From assembly GCF_000172415.1 (NCBI RefSeq), contig NZ_ABLD01000029.1, forward strand, positions 1 to 58,932: a stretch of DNA of 58,932 nt, read 5' to 3'. The position numbers and the translations under genes were made by a program. Below are positions 33,722 through 42,353 of this stretch, piece by piece. Source of the stretch: Paraburkholderia graminis C4D1M (GTDB taxonomy: Bacteria > Pseudomonadota > Gammaproteobacteria > Burkholderiales > Burkholderiaceae). Position 1 is the stretch's first letter. Every line of letters begins with the position of its first letter. The notes below the pieces were generated by a model. That model had not been told where the DNA came from and did no database searches. It saw only the letters and a list, made by a program, of their open reading frames with translations.

Positions 33722-36199
33722 TCAGCAGAAGGGTGAGAGTTTTGTCTTGAAAGCGGCGGCAACCCAGGGGTCGTCCATAACCATTTTCACCGGCGGGATC
33801 AATTGGTCTCCAAGTATGCTGCGGACCTGTAAAATAGCCTGTGCAGCTAGCGGAAGATCATCAGCGATGTCTGGCACTTGAGCGCCGGATGTGACATACA
33901 TGTTCGCAGCTAGGTCTGATCGCATCAGTCGACCCAGCCAGTGAATATAGTCTGAAGCCATGCCAACGCGGTACGCTTCTGGTGCATTGGCAATTGACGC
34001 TACCTCCAGCGCGATAACCGATAAAAAGAGTGCGGCGCGGTGGACGTCCCATGCGACGTCGCTGAATCTTTGTGTCTCGATCGAAGCAACGTATCGCTGT
34101 ACTTTCGGGTTGATCCTGTCTCTGACAAAGTTGGTGGGTTTCGGCTTGCGGGCTATCGTTCGTCCGAGATTCCCTAAGACGGCACGTCGCGCGTCGTGAG
34201 GGAGCCACCAGCCATTTGATTGAGGTGTGTCTGGCAAGGCGTCAAGGATGTGGTCGAGGAACATGCCGTCAAGTAGACTAGCAATCTCATCGCATCCTCG
34301 GTATCGCAAGTGGTCCGATACGAAGACCACAATGGCATCCCGGTGGGTGACAACTTTAAATAGAGCGTCCGCAAGCCGTCTGTCATCAATATCTTCTCGC
34401 CAAACAGCGAGAAACTTATCGATGAGAGAACCTACCTGTGGTTTGAACTCCGAATTGCGATAGATGACGGTTCTGATATTGGACAGTAGCGTGTTAGCGG
34501 CCACCACCCAAGGGGCCTCGTTATCGGTAACGGCTGACGGTGTGAGAAATTCCGTCGGCGATGTTGCAGATACATTCGCGGTCGTCCAGATATACTCAGG
34601 ATGAAGTCCATCCACACGACCTTCTACCATCTGCAAGATATCTGCGTATACGCGCCAGGAGGTAATTTGATCCAGCTGGCAAATCACGAAGGGCCAATCG
34701 CCCGCAGCCTTGCTCAGGCTATTCGAAAAGAGATACACGGTGGGAGTCGCGTCCCGATCGAGTACGCATAGAAAACGATCATGGAACGCCTGACGGCTGC
34801 CGTTGCCACGCTTAATATGCACGACAGAGATCTTTCCCGCTAACTTAGTCGCCCATTCGGTCGCGGCGCTAGCTAGTTTCGGTAAGTAGTCGTTGGCCGA
34901 TTTTGCAGCGGCAGCATCGGCATCCGGGTCGATATTCCCGGGCGAGACAACAATGAAGAGTTCAGCGGTCTGATTGCCGTGGCGGGCGACAACACGCTTC
35001 AATGCGTCGCTTCCCAGATATGGATCGACCAAGAAGGCTTTGACCAAACCCGGCTGCTCGATTCTTTTCTTTATCCAACGGATAACGTCGACCTGTCCAG
35101 CACTTCCGCGATCAAACCAAATGTCCTCTTGCTTGGAGGAAATTGGCCCGATCAAGGCTGCTAGGTTTGCGCTGTTCGTTCGCAAAATGTCTAGGCTGCC
35201 AGAACGCTTTCCCATTGAGGGGCCTTTGAACAAAAGCGTGTGAATGCGAGGCCGGACTTCTAGATCAGGACTTTTGGGCGCTCCCGGGAAAACGGGCGGC
35301 AAGGTGTCGCTAGCCCCCAAAACTGAAAAACCAAACTGCATTCCCTGGGTAAACATGACTTTTGACTGATCGACTAGTTCGCCCGTTTCGTCGAACACCC
35401 GCATAGTCATTTCGGTGATATGGGCCGGCGCTGAAAGGGCTGTCTCGTGCACACCCGCGTCAATGTCGAGGATGGTTGATCGAAGCACCTCATCATAGTT
35501 ATACAGCGTAGTCTGCAAACGATATCTTTGATCAAGCGCTGCTGCGTGGCGGCGCACATGAATCTGAGACGAGGGAGCCTTGGAACGAAAATCCGCTTGC
35601 TCTGGCCGAACATCAAAAAGGGGCCCGTCGACGTATGTCGCCGCTCGTGAACGATAGAAGTAGTCGACTGCCCCAATTGGACGGCGGGGTCCGCAGACAT
35701 CACAAAAACCTGTCGCATTGCCGATCATTGACACGATGTTATCGAGCGCCCTCGGCATAGACCCTGCGAGTTTGTCGTGTAGTTTGTCCGCTAAGGCCTT
35801 GAGATGTGTCTCGCTCGCAATGCCGGTTCGATGTAGAAGCCCGACCCCTGTTACGCGTCCTCGCTGAAAATTCTCTTCGACAAGCAATGGCCCGAACGGC
35901 ACGCCGCTGATTTGCATTTCGGTGACGACCGGAGATGCCTCTGGAAGGGAAAGAGATCCTGTGCGCAAAGCATCGAGCACTTCATTTTCTCGCGCGCCGC
36001 AAACTATCGAGTCCCAAGCCAAAAGCGTCAGAGCGGTGTCCGGAACGTCCGAGCGATTGATGCAGTCGGATGCGAGCCCCTTGGGAAGATTGGGTGACGG
36101 ATATTTGCCTGACCCACGTACCGATCGAATAAAGCCATAACAGAAAACCGGATCAAGGCCTTCCCCGGAAACGCTGAATATTGTGATAGCCAATGGCAT
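33722..36199 (-). CDS. Large protein with phospholipase-D-like core (cassette gene 1)
   Basis: 825 residues. Residues 1-200 form an unrecognised N-terminal region with a CDVCGP cysteine pair at 166-169. The centre holds the pattern FLVDPYLG (389-396), AFHDRFLCVL (471-480) and FSNSLSKAAG (491-500), which matches the DPYF...HDRF...GSSL signature of PLD-like domains in several defence-associated proteins, including what I recall of the VPA1262 family. The canonical HxK lysine is replaced by Arg after HD. The C-terminal 300 residues are helical. It is the first gene of the minus cassette and distinctly lower in GC than its surroundings. Function unproven. Confidence 0.7.
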   Translation of the reverse strand: MPLAITIFSVSGEGLDPVFCYGFIRSVRGSGKYPSPNLPKGLASDCINRSDVPDTALTLLAWDSIVCGARENEVLDALRTGSLSLPEASPVVTEMQISGVPFGPLLVEENFQRGRVTGVGLLHRTGIASETHLKALADKLHDKLAGSMPRALDNIVSMIGNATGFCDVCGPRRPIGAVDYFYRSRAATYVDGPLFDVRPEQADFRSKAPSSQIHVRRHAAALDQRYRLQTTLYNYDEVLRSTILDIDAGVHETALSAPAHITEMTMRVFDETGELVDQSKVMFTQGMQFGFSVLGASDTLPPVFPGAPKSPDLEVRPRIHTLLFKGPSMGKRSGSLDILRTNSANLAALIGPISSKQEDIWFDRGSAGQVDVIRWIKKRIEQPGLVKAFLVDPYLGSDALKRVVARHGNQTAELFIVVSPGNIDPDADAAAAKSANDYLPKLASAATEWATKLAGKISVVHIKRGNGSRQAFHDRFLCVLDRDATPTVYLFSNSLSKAAGDWPFVICQLDQITSWRVYADILQMVEGRVDGLHPEYIWTTANVSATSPTEFLTPSAVTDNEAPWVVAANTLLSNIRTVIYRNSEFKPQVGSLIDKFLAVWREDIDDRRLADALFKVVTHRDAIVVFVSDHLRYRGCDEIASLLDGMFLDHILDALPDTPQSNGWWLPHDARRAVLGNLGRTIARKPKPTNFVRDRINPKVQRYVASIETQRFSDVAWDVHRAALFLSVIALEVASIANAPEAYRVGMASDYIHWLGRLMRSDLAANMYVTSGAQVPDIADDLPLAAQAILQVRSILGDQLIPPVKMVMDDPWVAAAFKTKLSPFC

Positions 36200-36393
36200 T
36201 GTCTGGAACTCCCCGTATGTTTTTGTTGCTGGTCAGCTTGAGACTGAGCGCCGCACCAGACGAGAAACCCGCACATCGTCTCTGCGCGATCTTATCTCAT
36301 GCCGACGATGGGCCGGCGGGGAAAGATTTGAAGGCTTTGCCGATATCCATCGCTGTCGTAAACTTTGCTTGGCACCTACTGGAGGGTCTTTTC

Positions 36394-36954
36394 ATGTCCA
36401 ACGTCGCCCACCCTTGGAATAGCGAACCGGATGCGGACGACTTCGAGGCGTGCGAACTCGTCTGCCTGATGCGCCGCGATTACAACGGCGTCTGGAATGG
36501 CTATGCGGGCGTGTCAAAGTCACACCCGCTTTTCGGCCAGCGGCGCGACGTGCTGATCGTCGTGCCCGAGGCGCTGGCGAGCCGTGAACTGAACAGCACG
36601 CGCATTGCGGCTGCCGATGTGCGGGGAGTGGTGCCGCGCACGCTCGATGCCGGTCTCGCGGTGCCGCTCTCGCTCGTGATCGACGTCCACGGCGGCCTGT
36701 GGAACACCGGCATGATCGACAGCGATCACCCGGGCCTGTGGTTCTACGGCTTCATGTGCGGGCACGCTTGGGACTTCAAGCCTCTCGATCCGCTTACGGT
36801 TCAGGGCTACCAGACGATGGACCCGGAGGTCGCGCAGACACTCTATCGCACACCCGCCGAGTATCGGAACTATGACTACGCACGCGGCGAGACGGAAAAA
36901 CTTGCGGAGCAGATCGGCGCGCTCGCAGACGTGAAGCTGGTGGAGACCGTGTGA
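36394..36954 (+). CDS. Hypothetical phage protein
   Basis: 186 residues. The N-terminal region is acidic (DADDFEACELVCLMRRDYNG), with WNGYAGVSKSHPLFG and HGGLWNTGMIDSDHPGLWF. No known domain. The start was chosen at MSNVAHPW because GGAGG is spaced eight bases from it; the upstream frame overlaps the divergent cassette promoter region. Its stop codon overlaps the macro-domain gene start (TGATG). Confidence 0.7.
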   Translation: MSNVAHPWNSEPDADDFEACELVCLMRRDYNGVWNGYAGVSKSHPLFGQRRDVLIVVPEALASRELNSTRIAAADVRGVVPRTLDAGLAVPLSLVIDVHGGLWNTGMIDSDHPGLWFYGFMCGHAWDFKPLDPLTVQGYQTMDPEVAQTLYRTPAEYRNYDYARGETEKLAEQIGALADVKLVETV

Positions 36955-37487
36955 TGAAGCTGCGATTCCGTGACCTGAACCCGGAGGTGGTGGAAGCGGT
37001 CGCCGCCGCCTTCGCTGGCATTGCCGCCTTCGATGTGAAGTGCTCGGACGTGTTCGACGGCGCGCCCGCTGATGCGATCGTGAGTCCCACGAACTCGCAC
37101 GGCTGGATGGACGGCGGCATCGACCTTGTGTATCGCTATCGATTCGGCCCGCAGATCGAGCAGGAACTGCAAGGCTTGATCGCGAACCTGCCGACGAAGG
37201 CGCTCGCGGTGGGTGAAGCGCTGATTGTGGGGACGGGCTATCAGGACATCCCGCTGATGATCGCCGCACCGACGATGGAGGTGCCGAGCGTCGTTGCTCA
37301 CACCGACAACGCCTATCTGGCCTTCCGCGCGGCACTACGAGCGGTGCGGCACATGGACCTGCAGAATGTGATCTGCCCAGGGCTGGCAACGATGACAGGA
37401 CGCATGGCCCCGCGTGAGAGCGCGCGGCAGATGCGTCGCGCGTGGGATGAGCTAATGGGTCGCGTGCCCGCGCAGCCGGTCCAGTAG
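36954..37487 (+). CDS. Macro-domain protein
   Basis: 177 residues. DAIVSPTNSHGWMDGGIDL matches the ADP-ribose-binding loop of macro domains (the usual form is AIVNAAN..l.GGGGV.), followed by VGEALIVGTGY, PLMIAAPTM and ICPGLATMTGRM. Such proteins bind or hydrolyse ADP-ribose, ADP-ribosylated targets or related nucleotides. The ATG with GGAG upstream was chosen over the adjacent GTG. It is translationally coupled to the preceding gene. Its end overlaps the convergent small lipoprotein gene by 36 bases. Confidence 0.82.
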   Translation: MKLRFRDLNPEVVEAVAAAFAGIAAFDVKCSDVFDGAPADAIVSPTNSHGWMDGGIDLVYRYRFGPQIEQELQGLIANLPTKALAVGEALIVGTGYQDIPLMIAAPTMEVPSVVAHTDNAYLAFRAALRAVRHMDLQNVICPGLATMTGRMAPRESARQMRRAWDELMGRVPAQPVQ

Positions 37488-37619
37488 CGGCTGCGCAGGC
37501 GTACGCGTGATGCCGAAGTCGCCGTGCGTGTTGGAGTCGCAGATCGTATTGCCGCTGCCGCTCACGTACAGCACCGTGCAGGACGACAGCAACCCGCAGA
37601 GCAGGATAAGCGCACGCAT
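37452..37619 (-). CDS. Small phage lipoprotein
   Basis: 55 residues: MRALILLCGLLSSC lipobox (Cys14), then a polar tail with a second cysteine (NTICDSNTHGDFG). It begins two bases after the tail-fibre stop, so it is the last gene of the late operon. Possible roles are superinfection exclusion (Cor/Llp-like) or lysis (Rz1-like), but it lacks the proline richness of Rz1. Unassigned. Confidence 0.65.
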   Translation of the reverse strand: MRALILLCGLLSSCTVLYVSGSGNTICDSNTHGDFGITRTPAQPLLDRLRGHATH

Positions 37620-37621
37620 GA

Positions 37622-38422
37622 TCACGACGCCTTCATGAGAAACCACAGCGCGCAGCACGCGGGCCGGTTATCGAAGGCTGCGCCGCCGCCCGCTGCATAA
37701 ATGCCGATGCCGGTGCCCGCTCCGTATATCCAGATGCCGGTCCCGCTTGCGCCGATCCAGATGCCGGTTCCGTTTCCGTTCACGTTGTTCTGTCCGCGTC
37801 CCGAACTGTAGCCAGTCGCGACAGGACATTGCGCGCCACCGTTGTCAGCCCCGGCCTGCACGGACCCATAGTTCGGGATGCTGTGCGCGTGGCCCGGGTC
37901 GCCTACGCCGTGAGCGTGACCGGGGTCAGCAACGCTGTGCGCGTGCCCGGGATCGTAGACACTGTGTGCATGATTCGGCAGGTGGTCGGTCGTCAGTGCG
38001 ATGGCGTTCGCGCCCGAGCGCCCACCGGCCCCCATCGAACCGCCAGCGCCGCACGGAAACGTGTCAACCATGTTCGGCGTGCCATTCGCGCCGTCGCATT
38101 TCACGTAACCCGCAGGGATCGCGTTGCCGTCTCCGAACCACATGATGATCGTGCCTTTGGGCACGGCGGCCTTGATCGACGTTCGCATGTCCGCGAGGAA
38201 GTCATCGAGCGGCCCGATATCGACCCACCCATCGTTGGCGTTTGTGCGGCGCTTCAGGCGCACGGCGGTCGTGTCGCCCCACATCATGCCGGGGTAGGTC
38301 TCGGGCGGCTCGGTCGGTCCGCAATTGTCGCCCAGCACCGACAGAACGATCTGGTTCAGTTGCGTGCGCATGTCCAGCCCTGACGGATGGGCTGGCACCT
38401 GATAGGAGGAAGGTTGCGTCAT
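37622..38422 (-). CDS. Tail collar/fibre protein with His-rich repeats
   Basis: 266 residues. VPKGTIIMWFGDGNAIPAGY (88-107) is the phage tail-collar motif, followed by GTPNMVDTF. Residues 151-180 carry four HAH motifs exactly nine residues apart (DPGHAHSV units), as in receptor-binding fibres whose trimers bind iron through HxH. Residues 218-244 carry three nine-residue units beginning GTGI. The C-terminus (DNRPACCALWFLMK) is typical of fibre tips. It lies immediately downstream of J and is probably involved in host recognition. Confidence 0.85.
   Translation of the reverse strand: MTQPSSYQVPAHPSGLDMRTQLNQIVLSVLGDNCGPTEPPETYPGMMWGDTTAVRLKRRTNANDGWVDIGPLDDFLADMRTSIKAAVPKGTIIMWFGDGNAIPAGYVKCDGANGTPNMVDTFPCGAGGSMGAGGRSGANAIALTTDHLPNHAHSVYDPGHAHSVADPGHAHGVGDPGHAHSIPNYGSVQAGADNGGAQCPVATGYSSGRGQNNVNGNGTGIWIGASGTGIWIYGAGTGIGIYAAGGGAAFDNRPACCALWFLMKAS
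37883..37972 (-). repeat. 27-bp repeats encoding HAH units of the tail fibre
   Basis: Four nine-codon units encode DPGHAHSV-like repeats. The unit copies differ mostly at third positions. Confidence 0.8.
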
Positions 38423-38439
38423 GGTTGGCTCGCTGTGAG

Positions 38440-41400
38440 TTAGATCGCCTTCAGGCGCTTGGGTCCAATGCGCGCACGCATCGCCTCGATCAGCGGCGAG
38501 TCGAAACGCGTGAGCCTCGCGTAACCGAGGCCCGTCAGATCGGTGTGCTCGTAGCCGTAGCCGCGCGCGATCCAGTCGGCGGTCTTGGCGACGGGCGTGC
38601 CGTCCGAGGTCTGGAACTGGATTCGGAAGCCGTCGGCGGACTGCTGGTCGATCAGCCACTTGTCACCCGTCTGCAGACCCTGCGCGATGATCGCGATGGC
38701 GGGCGTGTCCTTGAACGGCACGCTGAACTCGATCACGGTGCCGCCCGCCGCCACCGGCACGTTGTTACGGCTCTCGATGCGGTCGGGCACGTCGACCGTC
38801 ACGCCGAGGTCGGTGATACCGATGCCCTGCGTGTTGTCTTTCACGTGCAGCGCGCACATGAACCGTGCCGCACGGAATGTCAGATCGGAGGCCACGAGCC
38901 GCACGTAGGGACTCCAGTCGTCGTCCAGTGCCGCTACCGGGTCCACGTTCGTGAGCGAGGCGAACACCATCGCGCCGCCTTCGTCAATCTTCGTGCCGTC
39001 GACATCAAGCACCGCGTCCCAATCCGGCCACGTGTCCACATCGTTGAAGAAGTCGTATGCCGCGCCTTCGACGTAGGACGTGCCGCGCACCGTGTAGACC
39101 TTGCCGAGGTCGATCGTGTGATCGAAGTTGTAAGCGCCGGTCGTCGATTTCGCATAGCCGTGCGCATCCTGCGACAGGTACAGCACGCCGTTGCGCACCT
39201 CGGTGTAGACCTTCTCGCCTGCGAAGGTCGGGTCCTGCTCCATGTCCTCGACGAGGTTGTAGTCGCGCAACGGACCGGTGGTGCTGATCACCAGCGCCGA
39301 GTTTGCGGAGTATTTCTCGGACGAGTTCATAAACTTGGCAAAGTAGGTGCCCTTCATCAGCGGCACGAAGCCGTTCGTCGTACCACCCGCGAAGCGCGCG
39401 ATCTCGTTGGCTTCCTCCCACGACACCTCGGTGGACATGCGCATCGAGAAACGGATCACGACCTGACCGCCGACGATCACATCGAGCGAGCCGGACTGGA
39501 CCCATTGCAGGTTCGCGGCGTCGTTGTAAATGTCGAGCTGGAAGCCGCGCACGTCGTCCGGTGGCTGGCTCAGACCGAGCAGTTCGACCGTCACGGTTGC
39601 GGGCGCGCTGCGGATGCCGAGCGCGTTGATGGCCCATACGGTGAAGGTCCACGAGCCTTCCTGCGTGGGCTGGATATCAATGCTCGCCATGAACGCGTCG
39701 ACGTAGACGGGCGAGTCGTCCTCGAACTGGTACGACACCGCATAGCGCACCGCGCCCAGCGGCGCGAGCCATGAGAAGGTCGCGCGTGCGCCGACCACGA
39801 CCGGGCTGATCTGATACTTCGACTCGAGCAACGTCAGTTCGGTGCAGGGGCCGATCACGAACGGATTGATGATGCCGGTCGGCAGCGCTTCGAGTTGCAG
39901 GTCGTACTCGATCGCCGCGAACTTGTCGGGTCGGTACGCGACGCCCTGCATATCGATGTTGCCTTCCTCGTCCTCGGTCACGGCGATACATCGCCACTGC
40001 TCGTTGACAGCGTTGGTCGCGGAGATCGACCACACGCACATGCGGTTCGGGGCCATTCGCAGCGGTTCCAGCAGCACGATCTGGTCGGTCGTGACGTCCC
40101 CCGGGTTCATCACCGCCACGCGCTGCAACGTGCCATCGGGCAGCAACACACCGACGGTGTAGCTGATGGACGGGCTGAACACGAAAGGCGCGTCGAGCTG
40201 CAGCCAGTCAACGTCGCCATCAATGATGCGCCCGCCTGTGCGATAGCCCGCACGCGTCTCGTCGGCGGTGTAGAAGATCTCACCCAGGCGCGTGAAGGCC
40301 GCATTGATGCCGGTCCTGAACGAGACCGTCTCCGAGAGCATCTGCTCGGTGAGCAGTATCCACCGGCCCACGCGATGCGCTTGGCCACGCGAGGTGCAGC
40401 CGAGCGCCGTCACGGCGATCTCGCGCATCCCCCACTGGTTGATCGCGTCGCGATCCTCGACGTACTCGATCTCCTGCTGGCAACGGTTCGCCCGGTTGGT
40501 CCACGTCACGAGCACAACGGTATGGCGCTGGTTGAGCGGCGTGCCGGTATAGGTGAAGGTGCCGTCGAGCACATTCGCGGCGGTGTAGGACATCGCCGCG
40601 TCTGCAGGCATGTCGGCGGACACCGTGAGCATGCCGCCCGACCAGAAGATCATGCCGTTGAAGATTGCCGCGATCTGCTGCAGCAGCGTGATCGCGTCCT
40701 CGCGCGTCTGCATGTAGATGCTGCAGGTGTAGCGTGGCTCGTAGCCGCCGAAGCCATTGGGCACCGCGCCGTCGCAGTACTGCGCGATCGTATAGAGCGT
40801 CCACTTGTCGATCATCTCGGGCGACACGTAGCCGCCGAGGCCGAAGCGTTCGGTGGTGGCGAGGTCGTAGAGAATCCACGCCGGGTTGTCGCTCCATGCG
40901 ATCTTGAACGTGCCGTCCCACGTGCCGGTATAGGTACGCGTGGCCGGGTCATAGTTCGACGGCACCTGGATGCGCCGCATCCTGATATCGAAGGCGAGCT
41001 TCGGAATCTGCCGGAAGGTGCTCGCGTCAATCTGCACACCAACGATCGCCGAGTACGGATACATCAGGTTCGAGTCGACGATCTCGGTCATCGTCTCCCA
41101 CTGGAAGGCGTTCACCAGATACGCCGTGGTGGAGTCTGCGGTGACGCGACGCACGCGGATATCGTAGGTGCCGCCGACCGCACCGAAGCGCGCAAGGTTG
41201 ACGCGATAGCTGCGCTGGTAGCGGCTCGACGTCTTGCCCGTCACGGTGTCGACGTAAACCTGCTGGAAGCCGCCGCCGTCCTTCTGCACGTCGAGCGCCA
41301 GTTGCACGGAAACACCCGTCACGTCGCCGGTCTTCGTGTCGGTGTAGGACAGGCCCGGGAAGCCGAGCGTTACGCGCACCGCATTCAGGTTCGGGTTCGT

Positions 41401-41781
41401 CACGCTGCGCACGACCGGTCCCGCCTGCGTGACCGTGACGCCCACACTCGATTCGGACTCCGTGGCCGAGAAGCCGGTGATCGGAGCCTGCGTGGCCGCG
41501 CCGTTGCGCCATTCGATACCCGCGCCGACGAAGTTCCACGAGCCGTCCGGGTTCGCAAGCGGCGTGTCGTCGACGAAGATGCCCTGCGCGCCGCCCACGA
41601 TCTCTTCGATCTCGCCTTCGCAGATCAGGTTGATCACGCGCGCATATTGCGTCGAGCGAAGCGAGTCGGGCGACTCGACGGGAGAGCGCGCGCCGCCACC
41701 GCCACCCTTGCCGCCACCGCCACCCGCGCCGGTGACCGGAACGAGGCCGCGTGACACCGGAACGAGGTCGCGCGATCCCAT
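38440..41781 (-). CDS. J: Tail tip / host specificity protein J
   Basis: 1113 residues, the lambda gpJ type. A Gly-rich N-terminus (GAGGGGGKGG) is followed by STQYARVINLICEGEIEEIVGG, typical of gpJ, then the phage tail hub domains (WKLYTIAQYCD-like region, TREDAITLLQQIAAIFNGMI), fibronectin-like repeats (about 640-830) and a C-terminal receptor-binding region. It forms the central tail tip fibre. The ATG overlaps the stop of gene I (TGATG). Length is close to lambda J (1132). Confidence 0.95.
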   Translation of the reverse strand: MGSRDLVPVSRGLVPVTGAGGGGGKGGGGGARSPVESPDSLRSTQYARVINLICEGEIEEIVGGAQGIFVDDTPLANPDGSWNFVGAGIEWRNGAATQAPITGFSATESESSVGVTVTQAGPVVRSVTNPNLNAVRVTLGFPGLSYTDTKTGDVTGVSVQLALDVQKDGGGFQQVYVDTVTGKTSSRYQRSYRVNLARFGAVGGTYDIRVRRVTADSTTAYLVNAFQWETMTEIVDSNLMYPYSAIVGVQIDASTFRQIPKLAFDIRMRRIQVPSNYDPATRTYTGTWDGTFKIAWSDNPAWILYDLATTERFGLGGYVSPEMIDKWTLYTIAQYCDGAVPNGFGGYEPRYTCSIYMQTREDAITLLQQIAAIFNGMIFWSGGMLTVSADMPADAAMSYTAANVLDGTFTYTGTPLNQRHTVVLVTWTNRANRCQQEIEYVEDRDAINQWGMREIAVTALGCTSRGQAHRVGRWILLTEQMLSETVSFRTGINAAFTRLGEIFYTADETRAGYRTGGRIIDGDVDWLQLDAPFVFSPSISYTVGVLLPDGTLQRVAVMNPGDVTTDQIVLLEPLRMAPNRMCVWSISATNAVNEQWRCIAVTEDEEGNIDMQGVAYRPDKFAAIEYDLQLEALPTGIINPFVIGPCTELTLLESKYQISPVVVGARATFSWLAPLGAVRYAVSYQFEDDSPVYVDAFMASIDIQPTQEGSWTFTVWAINALGIRSAPATVTVELLGLSQPPDDVRGFQLDIYNDAANLQWVQSGSLDVIVGGQVVIRFSMRMSTEVSWEEANEIARFAGGTTNGFVPLMKGTYFAKFMNSSEKYSANSALVISTTGPLRDYNLVEDMEQDPTFAGEKVYTEVRNGVLYLSQDAHGYAKSTTGAYNFDHTIDLGKVYTVRGTSYVEGAAYDFFNDVDTWPDWDAVLDVDGTKIDEGGAMVFASLTNVDPVAALDDDWSPYVRLVASDLTFRAARFMCALHVKDNTQGIGITDLGVTVDVPDRIESRNNVPVAAGGTVIEFSVPFKDTPAIAIIAQGLQTGDKWLIDQQSADGFRIQFQTSDGTPVAKTADWIARGYGYEHTDLTGLGYARLTRFDSPLIEAMRARIGPKRLKAI

Positions 41782-42353
41782 CAGTTCACCACGATCTCGT
41801 TATTGGTCGAGAAGCCCACGCTCACGATCGCGGAGCCGACCAGCAGCCGTCCGTAACCTAGCGGCACCGGGCCTCCCTGGCCCATCGTGTTGACCGCGCC
41901 GTCGAATGCGAGCGACGGCTGGTTGTCGGCGTTCTCGGGCGTCGCTGTTCCTTTCGGGCGCGGCGCGAGCAGTTGCGCGACGCCCGAGAGCGCCACGCTG
42001 ATCCCGATACTGACCAGCGCCATCGATGCGCCTCCGGTGAACGGGCTGGCGACCACACCGATGGCCGCGATCGCTGCGCCCGCGATGATCTTTCCCCATG
42101 CGCCCGCGCCGGACACAAGCGGCACAACCTTGAGCACACCCTTGACCTGCGGATAGTGAAGATCCGCCTCGTCGTAGTCCTGATGCTCGCCACGCACGAG
42201 GAACTGGCGCGTGGCGACCTCGCGAAAGTACGCACGCAGGCCGGGAAGCTGCGTCATCAGCGCGTGTATGGCCTCGCGCGGGCTGCGCGCAGCGAGCGTC
42301 CATTCGCGCCCGAAGCGGCGGCGCAGATCGCCGTAGAAGCGCACCGTGAGCAT
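41781..42353 (-). CDS. I: Tail assembly protein I
   Basis: 190 residues. A ubiquitin-like N-terminal part (TVRFYGDLRRRFGREWTL) is followed by a Gly/Ala-rich hydrophobic segment (AGAAIAAIGVVASPFTGGAS) and GPVPLGYGRLLVGS, all as in lambda gpI. It is needed for tail-tip assembly but is not in the finished tail. The ATG is preferred to the preceding GTG and overlaps the K stop codon. Confidence 0.92.
   Translation of the reverse strand: MLTVRFYGDLRRRFGREWTLAARSPREAIHALMTQLPGLRAYFREVATRQFLVRGEHQDYDEADLHYPQVKGVLKVVPLVSGAGAWGKIIAGAAIAAIGVVASPFTGGASMALVSIGISVALSGVAQLLAPRPKGTATPENADNQPSLAFDGAVNTMGQGGPVPLGYGRLLVGSAIVSVGFSTNNEIVVN

Noticed and set aside
39895..41754. 619-codon plus-strand frame opposite gene J
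   Set aside because: Shadow composition (RRGA, HRHALQRA-type strings), no ribosome-binding site; J is well supported.
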